The notes below the pieces were generated by a model. The model saw only the letters and a list, made by a program, of their open reading frames with translations. It did not search any database and was not told the DNA's origin. The translations under genes were made by a program, and so were the position numbers. A stretch of 64,000 bases of DNA from Pseudonocardiaceae bacterium YIM PH 21723 (lineage in GTDB: Bacteria; Actinomycetota; Actinomycetes; Mycobacteriales; Pseudonocardiaceae), in the NCBI GenBank assembly GCA_003600225.1, contig QZFT01000028.1:1-64000 (forward strand), in the 5' to 3' direction. Positions 17,219 to 26,817 of the stretch are shown here, one piece after another. Every line of letters begins with the position of its first letter. Positions within the stretch are counted from its first letter, which is position 1.

Positions 17219-17467
17219 TCACGATGTTTCCGCTGAGCGGAGTACCGCGCGCTTCCGGCCCTGATCGAGAATCCCCAGGATCACCACCGCGATCAGCGTG
17301 GCGCCGGCTGCGACGACGTAGCACCACGGCGCGGACAGATAGTTGGCCGCGGTGAGCCAGTGCGGCTCCTTGTGCAGCCACACCCGGTGGAACACCGCCA
17401 CCGGACCCTCATAGACCCCCGCGCAGCCCACCAGTGACATGATCAACCGGTAGTAACCTTCGTCCAC
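17219..17467 (-). CDS. Small two-pass membrane protein, hypothetical
   Basis: An 82-aa protein starting at GTG 17467 with AGGGGGAT upstream. There is one hydrophobic segment near the N-terminus (LIMSLVGCAGVY) and a clear one near the C-terminus (YVVAAGATLIAVVILGIL), then a basic tail. The family is not recognised. It is divergent from the zinc-finger TetR gene across about 100 bp with two strong dyads, so it may be the regulator's target. Confidence 0.65.
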   Translation of the reverse strand: MDEGYYRLIMSLVGCAGVYEGPVAVFHRVWLHKEPHWLTAANYLSAPWCYVVAAGATLIAVVILGILDQGRKRAVLRSAETS

Positions 17468-17484
17468 GACATCCCCCTGTTACG

Positions 17485-17521
17485 ACACGTTCTGTGATAC
17501 GAACGTATCAACGCAACGTGT
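17485..17521. promoter_or_regulatory. Nested dyad ACACGTT...GATACG-aa-CGTATC...AACGTGT
   Basis: Outer arms ACACGTT (17485-17491) and AACGTGT (17515-17521) surround inner arms GATACG/CGTATC (17496-17509). Both dyads share nearly the same centre (17503 and 17502.5). They lie between divergent genes 17467 and 17571, the expected place for a TetR operator. Confidence 0.6.
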
Positions 17522-17526
17522 CCACC

Positions 17527-17549
17527 TGGAGTTTCATCACGAAACTCCA
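17527..17549. promoter_or_regulatory. Inverted repeat TGGAGTTTC-atcac-GAAACTCCA
   Basis: Perfect 9-bp arms with a 5-base loop, 21 bp before the TetR start at 17571. It could be a second operator or an RNA stem in the regulator's 5' leader. Confidence 0.55.
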
Positions 17550-17570
17550 CGCGCAGAGAGGGATTGGAAC

Positions 17571-18266
17571 GTGACGAAATGTCAGGTCTGCGGGGCGAGC
17601 CTGACCACACGACCCCAAGGCAGGCCGCAGACATATTGCTCCCGCGCCTGCCAGGCCAAGGCCTACCGGGCCCGTCGCAGGCCGATGCTGCCGCTACCCA
17701 ACCGGAAACGCGAGCTGGCCGAGGCGGTGTGGCGCATCGCGGCCACCCACGGGCTGGAGTCGGTGACCATGCGCGAGGTCGCGGCGGAGGCCCACGTCTC
17801 GCTGCGGGTGGTGCAGTACAACTTTCCCGGCAAGCACGACCTGCTGGTCTACGCGTTGCGCGAGCTGCACCGGGACAACGAGACCCGCAGCCGCCAGCGC
17901 GGCGAACAGCTCCCCGACCCCACGGACATGCGTGCCGTGCTGGCGTTGGTGCTGAACGAGTTCCTGCCCCTGGACGCGCACCGCCGGATGTCGCTGACCG
18001 TGTACGCCGCCTACTTCGCGCGCAGCCTCACCGATCCGGAGATCCGCACGGTGTTCCTGGGCGACGACAAGTCCTTGGAGAACCTGGTCGCCATGCTCAT
18101 CGGGAAGCTCAACCCGGCGGTCGACGCGGAACGGGAGGCGGACCTGCTGGTCTCCGGGATCACCGGGCTGGGCCTGGACATCCTGCACCGCAGGCGCACC
18201 GTGGCCGAGGTGCAGTCCACAGTGGACTATCACCTCGACCGGCTGTCCGGGATCACACGGCGGTGA
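17571..18266 (+). CDS. TetR regulator with N-terminal zinc-finger-like CxxC/CxxxC module
   Basis: A 231-aa protein. Residues 4-7 (CQVC) and 23-27 (CSRAC) form a probable treble-clef or ribbon zinc site, followed by a basic linker (KAYRARRR). The TetR helix-turn-helix is at about 45-90 (ESVTMREVAAEAHVSLRVVQ then YNFPGKHDLL) and an effector domain follows. The GTG at 17571 puts the cysteine module in frame, so the fusion is genuine. It probably represses the divergent small membrane protein. The 3' end overlaps mtnC by 14 bp tail to tail. Confidence 0.88.
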   Translation: MTKCQVCGASLTTRPQGRPQTYCSRACQAKAYRARRRPMLPLPNRKRELAEAVWRIAATHGLESVTMREVAAEAHVSLRVVQYNFPGKHDLLVYALRELHRDNETRSRQRGEQLPDPTDMRAVLALVLNEFLPLDAHRRMSLTVYAAYFARSLTDPEIRTVFLGDDKSLENLVAMLIGKLNPAVDAEREADLLVSGITGLGLDILHRRRTVAEVQSTVDYHLDRLSGITRR

Positions 18267-18894
18267 AGTCGACCACCCAGCGGTGCGGCGGCAGCGGGGC
18301 GTTGGGCTCACCGGGACGGTGGATGCCGCACACCTGCCAGCCGGCCGCGGCGGCCGCGTCCAGTTCGGCGGCCAGGTCCGAGATGAACAGGATCTCCTTG
18401 GCGGGCACGCCGATCCGGCCGGCGATGTCCACATAGGAGGCAGCGTCCCGCTTCCCGCCGACACTCAGGTCGAAGTAGTCGGTGATCAGCTCGTCCAGGC
18501 GGCCGGAGGAGGCATAGCGGAACCAGTCCCGCTGATTCTGTTCCGATCCCGAGGAGTAGACGTACAGCGCCTTGCCCGCCGCCTTCCAGGAACGCAGCGC
18601 GGGCGGCACATCGGGGAAGAACAACCCGTGCAGCTCACCCCGCAGGAAGCCCTCATGGCAGATCGCGCCCTGCGCCACCTTCAGCGCCGGGTCCTTCACA
18701 TCGTTATCGATGTAGCTGCGCAGGTACATCGTGGCGCGCTCGGGATCGCGATCGGTGGCGGCCAGGACCTCCGCCGCGGCCTCGGTTCGCATGAACGCGG
18801 GCAGATTGGCCCGGGTATACGAGTAGAGCGTCTCCTTGACCGACGCGGTGGGGCTGGTGGTGCCTTCGATGTCCAGTACTACGGCAGTGATCAC
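18253..18894 (-). CDS. mtnC: Enolase-phosphatase E1 (acireductone synthase)
   Basis: A 213-aa HAD-family enzyme: DIEGTTSP near the N-terminus (DxEGT, nucleophile Asp), YVYSSGSEQNQ (motif II) and FISDLAAELDAA (motif IV). It enolises and dephosphorylates 2,3-diketo-5-methylthiopentyl-1-phosphate to acireductone in methionine salvage. It is the last gene of the mtnAB-mtnD-mtnC operon and overlaps the mtnD stop by 4 bp. Confidence 0.95.
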   Translation of the reverse strand: MITAVVLDIEGTTSPTASVKETLYSYTRANLPAFMRTEAAAEVLAATDRDPERATMYLRSYIDNDVKDPALKVAQGAICHEGFLRGELHGLFFPDVPPALRSWKAAGKALYVYSSGSEQNQRDWFRYASSGRLDELITDYFDLSVGGKRDAASYVDIAGRIGVPAKEILFISDLAAELDAAAAAGWQVCGIHRPGEPNAPLPPHRWVVDFTAV

Positions 18895-19453
18895 GCGAGC
18901 AACTCGTCCAATGTTGGGAAGGATGAGGCGATGGGTGCGCCGGTGAAGTCACCGACCCAGCCGTCAGCCTCCTGGAACCAGCGGATCGCCACGAAGTCGG
19001 GCTGCTCCCCCATGTCGAACCAGTGCGTCGTGCCTGCGGGTACCGAGATCAGGTCCCCCGCCTCGCACACTACAGCCATTACCTTGCCGTCGACGTGCAG
19101 GTAGAAGCAGCCACGACCGGCCGCGAAGAACCGCACCTCGTCCTCGGCGTGCCGGTGCTCCGACAGGAACGACCCGCGCGCCTTGACCGACTTCTCCCGG
19201 TACTCCTCGGTGTCGGCGGGGCGCAGGCCCACCGCGTCGACGACCGTGTAACCGCCCTCGGCGGACAACGCGTCCACCTGTTCCTGATAGGCGGCCAGGA
19301 AATCCGCGGGGGTGGCGCCCGCGGGCAGGTCCTGCAGTTCCCAGTGGAAGTAGTCGACGCCGATCGGCCGCAGGGCGTCCGCGATGACCTGCTCGTCGCG
19401 GGTCCGCAGCTCCACCACCTCGGGCCGATCCTCGGGCATCACCTGCAACAACG

Positions 19454-19457
<4 letters not shown>
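18891..19457 (-). CDS. mtnD: Acireductone dioxygenase (ARD/cupin)
   Basis: A 188-aa cupin with the metal site EHRHAEDEVRFF (two His and Glu, about 97-108) and GTTHWFDMG for the last His. With Fe it gives the methionine precursor ketomethylthiobutyrate and formate. The ATG at 19457 overlaps the TGA of the preceding fused gene (ATGA), so translation is coupled. A frame extension upstream lies inside that gene and is not used. Confidence 0.95.
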
Positions 19458-21076
<1,619 letters not shown>

Positions 21077-21096
21077 GATGTCCTGTTCGGGCGATG

Positions 21097-21141
21097 GAAC
21101 CGGCGGGTCACCCATCCTGACAGCGGGTGACCTGCCGGTTC
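21097..21141 (-). promoter_or_regulatory. 17-bp hairpin in the 5' leader of the mtn operon
   Basis: Arms 21097-21113 and 21125-21141 (GAACCGGC then GGTCACCC and complement) pair with a single mismatch around an 11-base loop. The hairpin lies 20 bp upstream of the mtnAB start and about 70 bp after the MFS stop on the same strand. It is either a terminator for the MFS gene or a leader structure controlling the salvage operon. It does not match a SAM riboswitch that I can recall. Confidence 0.6.
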
Positions 21142-21210
21142 TACTCGAATCGGGCGCCAATATCCAATGCACTGTGGAGTTACTGCTCACAGACGATGCG
21201 CCGGGTGGAG

Positions 21211-22428
21211 TCAGCGGGTCAGCGCATCAGCCCCATCGCAGATCGGGGTGAACACGCACACACCGGCCAGTACCAGGAACGACAGGCCCACGACCAGTAA
21301 CGGCCCCCGCACACCGTGTTCCTTCACAGCTCCGGTGAGCACGGCGGCGCCGATAGGCCCCAACGCGCTGTGCACCGTCCAGTACGCGGACGTCACCCGG
21401 CCCAGCATCGGCTCCGGGGTGATCTCCTGACGGAGGGTCAGCGAGCAGATCCCGGTGACCGCGATGGCGAATCCCACCAGGGCCACCGCGGCGCACAGCA
21501 CACCGAAGTCCTCGGTCAGCGAGACCACGAGGACCCCGGCGCCGAGCACCGCCCAGCCCCCCAGCATGCACGCGCCGAAGCCGAGCGTGGAGCGCAGCCG
21601 GGAGGTCAGGCAGGCGCCGAGCATCATCCCCACGCTGGACGCGCCGAGCACCACGCCGACCCCCTGGTCGCCGCGTTGCATGACGTCCCGGACCAGGAAG
21701 ATGAACACGTCTACCAGGCCCAGTTCCAGGAAGATCACCACGGTCAGCGCCAGGGTCATCGAACGCATCACCGGGATACGCCAGATGAACCGCAGGCCGT
21801 CCAGCATGTCCCGCCGCCAGTGCGTGGCGTGCCGTCCAGGGCTGGAGCGCAGCGTGATCAGCTGCATGCCCATGGCGGCCAGGCCGAAGGTCAGCGCGTC
21901 CACCCACATCGCGGACACCGCCCCGGCGGAGGCGGCGAGGGCGCCCGCCACCACCGGCCCGAGCACGAGCACCAGGTGGTAGGAGGTGGACAACCGGCCG
22001 TTCGCGGAGGCCAGCTGTCCCCGGTCGACGAGGCCGGCCACGGCCGCGACCGAGGCCACCCGCATCACCATGGCGATCGCCGAGCTGGCCGTCATCACCA
22101 CGTAGAGCAGCCAGATCTGTGGCCCGAACAGCCACGATGTCGGAATGGACGCCAGCAGCACCATCAACGCCACGTTGCTGCCGACCAGCAGCCGGTGCCG
22201 GTCGACCCGGTCCACCAGGATCCCGGCGAGGGGGCCGACCAGCAGTCCGGCCACCGCGCCGCACGCGGTGAGCAGGCCCATCTGCGCCACGGAGCCGGTG
22301 GCCTGCAGCACGAGCAACGGCACGGCGACCTTGGAGAAGCCGTCGCCGAAGGCGGACAGCGTCTGGATCGCCCAGAAGACAGAGAACTCCCGGTTCGCCC
22401 ACAGGGTGCGGGTAGCGGCCATCGTCAT
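21211..22428 (-). CDS. MFS transporter (DHA3/EntS-like efflux)
   Basis: A 405-aa protein with about 12 membrane segments. The loop GILVDRVDRHRLLVGSN at about 75-90 is the MFS motif A type. The relatives I recognise are exporters of siderophores or macrolides. The ATG at 22428 follows AGGTGG. It lies 59 bp downstream of the LysE gene and 135 bp upstream of mtnAB on the same strand. Confidence 0.88.
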   Translation of the reverse strand: MTMAATRTLWANREFSVFWAIQTLSAFGDGFSKVAVPLLVLQATGSVAQMGLLTACGAVAGLLVGPLAGILVDRVDRHRLLVGSNVALMVLLASIPTSWLFGPQIWLLYVVMTASSAIAMVMRVASVAAVAGLVDRGQLASANGRLSTSYHLVLVLGPVVAGALAASAGAVSAMWVDALTFGLAAMGMQLITLRSSPGRHATHWRRDMLDGLRFIWRIPVMRSMTLALTVVIFLELGLVDVFIFLVRDVMQRGDQGVGVVLGASSVGMMLGACLTSRLRSTLGFGACMLGGWAVLGAGVLVVSLTEDFGVLCAAVALVGFAIAVTGICSLTLRQEITPEPMLGRVTSAYWTVHSALGPIGAAVLTGAVKEHGVRGPLLVVGLSFLVLAGVCVFTPICDGADALTR

Positions 22429-22487
22429 GTCGCCACCTGCGTTGTCGATGTGAGCGGCCGGTCCCCAGTGTCGGCCACGGCCCGCTG

Positions 22488-23108
22488 CTACCGCAGGAGC
22501 AGGGACGCGGCCAGCCCGAGGAAGATCGAGCCGGAGACCTTGGGCAACGCCCTGGCCCATCTCCGGTTGCGCCGCAGCAGGTTGGCCGCCCGGTCACCGG
22601 CGAAGGTGATGAGGATCAGCAGCGGGGTACCGACGATGAGGAACAGCACGGCGAACACCGCGATCTGCTGCCACTGCGGTCCGGCCTCGGGCCGCACGAA
22701 CTGCGGCAGGAAGGTCAGGAAGAACAGGATGATCTTCGGGTTCAGCACGTTGGTGACGAACCCCCGGACGAACAGCGAGCCGGTCCGCGAACCGGCCTCG
22801 GTGAAGTCCAGGTCACCGGACTGCCGCAGGGTACGGATGCCGATCCACACCAGGTAGACGGCGCCGGCGTAGGTCAGCACGGTCAGCATTCTCGGATCGG
22901 CCGCGATCAACGCCGAGACGCCGATCGTGGCCAGCGTGGCGTGCACCAGCAGGCCGGCGCTGATGCCCAGCAACGCGGCCCTGCCCGCCCGGCCGCCACG
23001 GCTGAGCGTCTGGCCGAGCACGAACATCATGTCCACGCCCGGCGTGATGGCGACAACCAGGCTGACCAGCAAGAACGGAAGCACAACGGAAACATGTGGC
23101 ACGAACAT
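22488..23108 (-). CDS. LysE-family amino-acid exporter
   Basis: A 206-aa, roughly six-segment membrane protein. ITPGVDMMFVLGQTLSRGGRAG near the N-terminus is the LysE/RhtB signature (TPGPD-like), and NVLNPKIILFFLTFLPQF in the middle is also typical. It probably exports amino acids. The ATG at 23108 follows GGAGG by about 10 bases. The neighbouring MFS exporter and the methionine-salvage operon hint at handling of sulfur amino acids or their toxic analogues, which is inference only. Confidence 0.9.
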   Translation of the reverse strand: MFVPHVSVVLPFLLVSLVVAITPGVDMMFVLGQTLSRGGRAGRAALLGISAGLLVHATLATIGVSALIAADPRMLTVLTYAGAVYLVWIGIRTLRQSGDLDFTEAGSRTGSLFVRGFVTNVLNPKIILFFLTFLPQFVRPEAGPQWQQIAVFAVLFLIVGTPLLILITFAGDRAANLLRRNRRWARALPKVSGSIFLGLAASLLLR

Positions 23109-23248
23109 CCCCAGACCACCTCCGTCACCACGGTATCCGGCGAAGGTCAGCTTGGGCAGCGTTTCGGCAAGATCGTGTTGGAAGTGTGTTGGTACACGCA
23201 ACATCGATCGGACTAAGCGCTATACGGCTCAGCGGGTGGTGGTTCGGC

Positions 23249-23358
23249 GCTTCTGGCGTTTGACGAAAGAGGGCTTTGGAGGGGAGATGGGTGGGGGCCT
23301 GGGTCTTTCCTGCCGGCATGTCGGGTGGGTGCACGCCGGTCTGGGTCGTCGGGGCCGC
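23249..23358 (+). repeat. Left arm of ~110-bp imperfect inverted repeat
   Basis: This stretch (with GGGCTTTGGAGGGG near 23271 and GGGTGGGTGCACGCC near 23323) reads as an imperfect reverse complement of 23603-23716, with visible small gaps. No coding potential is seen. It bounds a non-coding block containing two further palindromic arrays. Confidence 0.65.
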
Positions 23359-23377
23359 TGCGCGGGCTATTCGCTGA

Positions 23378-23438
23378 CTTGTCGCGTCTTTTATCCACGA
23401 CAAGTGGCACTTGTCGTGACTAATAACCACGACAAGTG
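23378..23438. repeat. Array of four alternating ACTTGTCG motifs
   Basis: ACTTGTCG (23378), CACGACAAGTG (23396-23406), CACTTGTCGTG (23408-23418) and CACGACAAGTG (23428-23438) alternate in orientation. Copies 2 and 3 form a perfect dyad with 11-bp arms and a 1-bp centre; copies 3 and 4 form another with a 9-bp spacer. It could be a multi-site operator or a REP-like unit. Confidence 0.7.
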
Positions 23439-23513
23439 GGGCGACACGGTGCAGAAACGGCGCGACACGCCGTGGTTCCCATGATGTGGGCGTCCACAGT
23501 GGACGGTGAGTAC

Positions 23514-23560
23514 TTGAAGGCGTCCTTCATTTACCGCAAGTAAACAAAGGACGCCTTCAA
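23514..23560. repeat. Hairpin TTGAAGGCGTCCTT...AAGGACGCCTTCAA plus a third half-copy
   Basis: 14-bp perfect arms at 23514-23527 and 23547-23560; the loop itself holds TTTAC/GTAAA. A third copy (AAGTAAAC, then GGCGTCCTTCA) follows at 23568-23589. It is non-coding and looks like a dispersed intergenic palindrome. Confidence 0.65.
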
Positions 23561-23602
23561 CGCGCTCAAGTAAACGATGGCGTCCTTCAGGTCCTCCGCG
23601 GA

Positions 23603-23716
23603 AGCGGCCCATCCCCACCAGACAGGCGTGCCCCCACCCAACACGCAGGCAGAAAAGACCGGCGCCAAAGCCCGACTCCCCCTCCAAAGCCGTCCTTCGA
23701 CGACAACCAGACGCGC
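23603..23716 (-). repeat. Right arm of ~110-bp imperfect inverted repeat
   Basis: Reverse-complement partner of 23249-23358. Together they enclose about 245 bp with the two palindromic arrays. The DUF2199 gene ends 15 bp further on. Confidence 0.65.
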
Positions 23717-23731
23717 CGGCCAGCGCCCAGG

Positions 23732-24250
23732 TCAGACGGTGTGCTGCCGGACGCAGTCGTCGACGTACCCGGGCCAGGCCTCGACCACCGGTTCCACCGG
23801 CACCCGCTCCTGCAGCAGATGGTCCAGGAACGGATCCGAGCTGCCGGTGATGTACGGGATCTGGTTGACGTCGCGCACCGAGGCGGTGAGTGGAATGCCC
23901 AGCAGTCCCCACGGATCGATCCGGTTGGCCAGCCAGCCGTTGACGGCGAAGTCGGCGTACTCCCGGGTCGGCCAGATCGCGAAGGCCCGCTCCAGCTCCA
24001 GCGGCCGGACACCGATCCAGGTGCCGAAGGTGACCTCGAACCCGCCCGTCAGCCGGACGGGCAGCAGTACCCGCATGAAGGCGCCGATGCCGTCCACGGT
24101 CATCATGTCGTCGGTCTGCCAGGTGTGTTCGGCGCGAAGATTCTCCGGCACCTCCAGCACGGGATCGGGCAGGCCGAAACGGATATCCCGGGCGTGATCG
24201 TCCAAGGCTCGTCCACAGGTCGTGCACTCCGATGCACTCACGTGAGCCAT
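23732..24250 (-). CDS. DUF2199-like protein
   Basis: A 172-aa cytoplasmic protein. The N-terminal CTTCG suggests half of a zinc site. VTFGTWIGVRPLELERAFAIW and ANRIDPWGLLGIPL resemble DUF2199 proteins, whose function is unknown. The ATG is at 24250. It lies between the inverted-repeat block and a GNAT gene on the same strand (34 bp gap). Confidence 0.6.
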   Translation of the reverse strand: MAHVSASECTTCGRALDDHARDIRFGLPDPVLEVPENLRAEHTWQTDDMMTVDGIGAFMRVLLPVRLTGGFEVTFGTWIGVRPLELERAFAIWPTREYADFAVNGWLANRIDPWGLLGIPLTASVRDVNQIPYITGSSDPFLDHLLQERVPVEPVVEAWPGYVDDCVRQHTV

Positions 24251-24284
24251 CGTCGCACAGAAACCGGGTTCCCACGCTGGGAAG

Positions 24285-24749
24285 TCAGGCGAGCTTCTCC
24301 CAGTGCACCAGGGTCACCTCGGGTGAGAGCGGGTGCGAATGTGCCTGTTCATAGCCGTGCCGCTTGTACAGCGAGAGGTTGGACTCGCTCCGGTTTCCGG
24401 TGAACAGGGTGAATCGGTCCACGCTTCCGGACGCGGTCAGCTCGACCGCCGTCAGCAGCCGGCCGCCGATTCCGCGCCGGTGCATGTCCGGGGCGACGAC
24501 CAGCCGGCCGACGTGGCACATCCGGCCGTCGGTGATCCCCCGCACCGCGCCGACGATACGAGTGCCCTGCCTGGCGACCAGGACGATGTCCTGCTCGATG
24601 GCCCGGGCCACGTCCCCCACGTTCTCGGTCAGCGCGGACAGCATCGGGTTGTTGTACAGCTGCGCCTCCGACACGTACGCCGCTCGCTGGACGGTCAGGA
24701 TCTCCCCTGCGTCCTGCGCTCTCGCACGAGTGATGCGAATATCGTCCAC
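24285..24749 (-). CDS. GNAT-family N-acetyltransferase
   Basis: A 154-aa protein with the GNAT acetyl-CoA loop VGRLVVAPDMHRRGIGGRLL (motif A, about 85-104) and SESNLSLYKRHGYEQ (motif B). The GTG at 24749 is chosen because GGGGGAACGC precedes it; a TTG at 24788 would extend the frame. The substrate is unknown. Confidence 0.82.
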   Translation of the reverse strand: MDDIRITRARAQDAGEILTVQRAAYVSEAQLYNNPMLSALTENVGDVARAIEQDIVLVARQGTRIVGAVRGITDGRMCHVGRLVVAPDMHRRGIGGRLLTAVELTASGSVDRFTLFTGNRSESNLSLYKRHGYEQAHSHPLSPEVTLVHWEKLA

Positions 24750-24982
24750 GCGTTCCCCCACATGAGCACCAATCCGTGCACTGTACAACGAGGAGAACGG
24801 ACGTCAGGGCCGCATCATCCTGCACGAAGCCGGTCGGCGGGCGTTGTCTCATCCTTTGGATCAGCTGACCACCCACGTTGGGCTGGTCGCGGTGGCGCCG
24901 CCCAGCGGGCGCTCGTAGCGTGCGATGGCGTTTCGATGGACGTCAGCCCATCCAGATGATCATCACTGAGTCAGGGGTACTC

Positions 24983-25546
24983 ATGTTCCATGCTCGTCTC
25001 GGCCGTGTGATCGTTCTCGCCGCCGTCGCCGCTGTGGCTCTGCTCGTCCCCACGCCGCAACCAGCCGGCGCGGCCACCAATCCGATCGTCGACCAGTTCC
25101 AGTCCTTGACCGCGAACGCCGCCAAGCTGCTGCCGATCGTGGAGAAGATCGAGGAAACCAGTCCGGCGACCCCGAATCTGGCGCAGAAGGTGCTCTTTGG
25201 CCTGAATGACATGGCCGCCACCGCCCAGAACTATGTCGGTTTCCTACAAGGCCGTCCCCCCGTCACCGATCCGGCTGAGGCGAAAGCGATCGCCGCAGCA
25301 CACAACGAATACGTGCTCGGCATGCGGAAGCTGCTGACCGCGCTGAGCGGCAAGGTGCCGGCCTTGCAGCCGCACAACCTCGTTGTGCCCGTGTCCGCCG
25401 TACTGCGGAACCTCGAAGCGGCCACGGACAGCCATGAGTTCACGGTCCTGGACATCGTCCAGGACCCGGCCGCGCACGCCGGGTTCCGGCAGGACAACGC
25501 CACGCTGAAGGCGGCCATCGAGACGGCCATCCAGGCCTACAGCTGA
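24983..25546 (+). CDS. Secreted hypothetical protein, mostly helical
   Basis: A 187-aa precursor. The signal peptide (about 1-33, ending PAGAATN) is followed by a helix-rich domain without cysteines. The family is not recognised. The ATG at 24983 follows AGGGG. A perfect 14-bp hairpin 13 bp after the stop closes the transcription unit. Confidence 0.7.
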   Translation: MFHARLGRVIVLAAVAAVALLVPTPQPAGAATNPIVDQFQSLTANAAKLLPIVEKIEETSPATPNLAQKVLFGLNDMAATAQNYVGFLQGRPPVTDPAEAKAIAAAHNEYVLGMRKLLTALSGKVPALQPHNLVVPVSAVLRNLEAATDSHEFTVLDIVQDPAAHAGFRQDNATLKAAIETAIQAYS

Positions 25547-25559
25547 CCGGTACTGGTAT

Positions 25560-25593
25560 CGAGAGGTGGCCACGGCATCGTGGCCACCTCTCG
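25560..25593 (+). terminator. Perfect 14-bp hairpin terminator
   Basis: CGAGAGGTGGCCAC, loop ggcatc, exact complement. It lies just downstream of the secreted protein gene and before the biotin transporter operon. There is no T-run, as is common in high-GC actinomycetes. Confidence 0.7.
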
Positions 25594-25679
25594 GCATGTC
25601 AGGCGAGATCACGTCCGTCACCGAGTGACATCAGGGGGAAACACAGCAACAATCAGGGCCGGTACAACAAGGGGGACGG

Positions 25680-26282
25680 TTGCTGGGGCTGCATCATCCG
25701 GGGCACAGCCCGCTGCACCGGTCACCGGCCGGTGTCAAGCTGCTGACGCTGCTCGCCGTGAGCACCGTGGTGTTCTTCCTGGAAGACCTGCGGATCCTGG
25801 CCGGCGGGCTGTTGCTGGCCGGATCGCTGTACGCGGTCGCCGGGATTCCGTGGCGCACGGCCGTGCGGCAGTCGACGGCCGTCGTGCCGGTGACGTTGCT
25901 GTTCATGGCGGCGCAGTGGGTGCTGGTGTCCTGGCACGCGGCGGCAGCGATCGGCCTGCGCATCGCGGTCGTGGTGCTGCTGGCGAACCTGGTCACGCTG
26001 ACCACGCCGACCTCGGACATGATCACCGCGGTGGAACGCGCGCTGGGGCCGTTGCGCCGGTTCGGGCTGCGCCCGGAACGGGTCGGGCTGGCGATCGCGC
26101 TGACCATCAGGTTCGTGCCGGTGATCGCCGAACAGGCGCGGCTGGTACGGCAGGCGCAACGGGCCAGGGGCGTCCGGTTCAGCCTGGCGTTCCTGACGCC
26201 GTTGCTGGTCAGGACCCTGCGGATGGCCGACGGACTGGGTGAGGCCCTGGATGCCAGAGGATGGGAGAGCAGTGCGCAGTAA
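25680..26282 (+). CDS. bioN: Biotin ECF transporter transmembrane subunit (EcfT-like)
   Basis: A 200-aa protein with about five membrane segments and two Ala-Arg-Gly coupling motifs in its C-terminal cytoplasmic helices (QRARGV at about 163 and LDARGW at about 192), which contact the ATPase. The TTG at 25680 follows AGGGGGACGG. It overlaps bioY by 11 bp. With bioY and bioM it forms a complete biotin importer. Confidence 0.92.
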   Translation: MLGLHHPGHSPLHRSPAGVKLLTLLAVSTVVFFLEDLRILAGGLLLAGSLYAVAGIPWRTAVRQSTAVVPVTLLFMAAQWVLVSWHAAAAIGLRIAVVVLLANLVTLTTPTSDMITAVERALGPLRRFGLRPERVGLAIALTIRFVPVIAEQARLVRQAQRARGVRFSLAFLTPLLVRTLRMADGLGEALDARGWESSAQ

Positions 26283-26817
26283 GGACTTGGCGCAGATCGC
26301 GTTGTTCGCGGCGCTGATGGTGGTACTGGGGTTCATTCCGGCGGTGGAGCTGCCGCTGGCGCCCGCGCCGCTCACCTCGCAGACGGTGGGGGTGCTGCTG
26401 GCGGGGTCGATCCTGGGCGCGCGGCGCGGCGGGCTGGCGCTCCTGCTGTTCGACCTGCTGGTCGTGGTCGGACTGCCGGTGCTGCCGGGCGGCCGGGGCG
26501 GGCTCGGCGTCATCCTCGGGCCGACCGGCGGGTTCATCCTGGCGTGGCCGGTCGCCGCATTCGTGGTCGGGCTGCTCACCGAGCGGCTGTGGCACCGGTA
26601 CAACCTCGGTACCGCGCTCGCCTGCAACGCGGTGGGCACGCTGACCATCTACGCCATCGGTATCCCGTGGTCCGCCGTGGTGGCCCACCTGCCGGCCTGG
26701 CGGGCGATCGAGGTGTCCGCGGTGTACGTACCCGGCGACATCATCAAGCTGATCATCTGCTCCGTGGTGGCGGTCCGGGTACGGCGGGCCTACCCGCTGA
26801 TCGAGGCCCGCACATGA
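26272..26817 (+). CDS. bioY: Biotin transporter S component
   Basis: A 181-aa, six-segment membrane protein. PAPLTSQTVGVLLAGSILG and GPTGGFILAWPVAAFVVG are BioY signatures forming the biotin pocket. The GTG at 26272 is chosen because GGGAGA lies upstream and the start overlaps the bioN end, indicating coupling. It shares ATGA with bioM. Confidence 0.93.
   Translation: MRSKDLAQIALFAALMVVLGFIPAVELPLAPAPLTSQTVGVLLAGSILGARRGGLALLLFDLLVVVGLPVLPGGRGGLGVILGPTGGFILAWPVAAFVVGLLTERLWHRYNLGTALACNAVGTLTIYAIGIPWSAVVAHLPAWRAIEVSAVYVPGDIIKLIICSVVAVRVRRAYPLIEART

Noticed and set aside
21077..21210. SAM riboswitch before the methionine salvage operon
   Set aside because: Only one long stem is visible; the multi-helix junction and conserved core of SAM-I/IV classes were not recognised.
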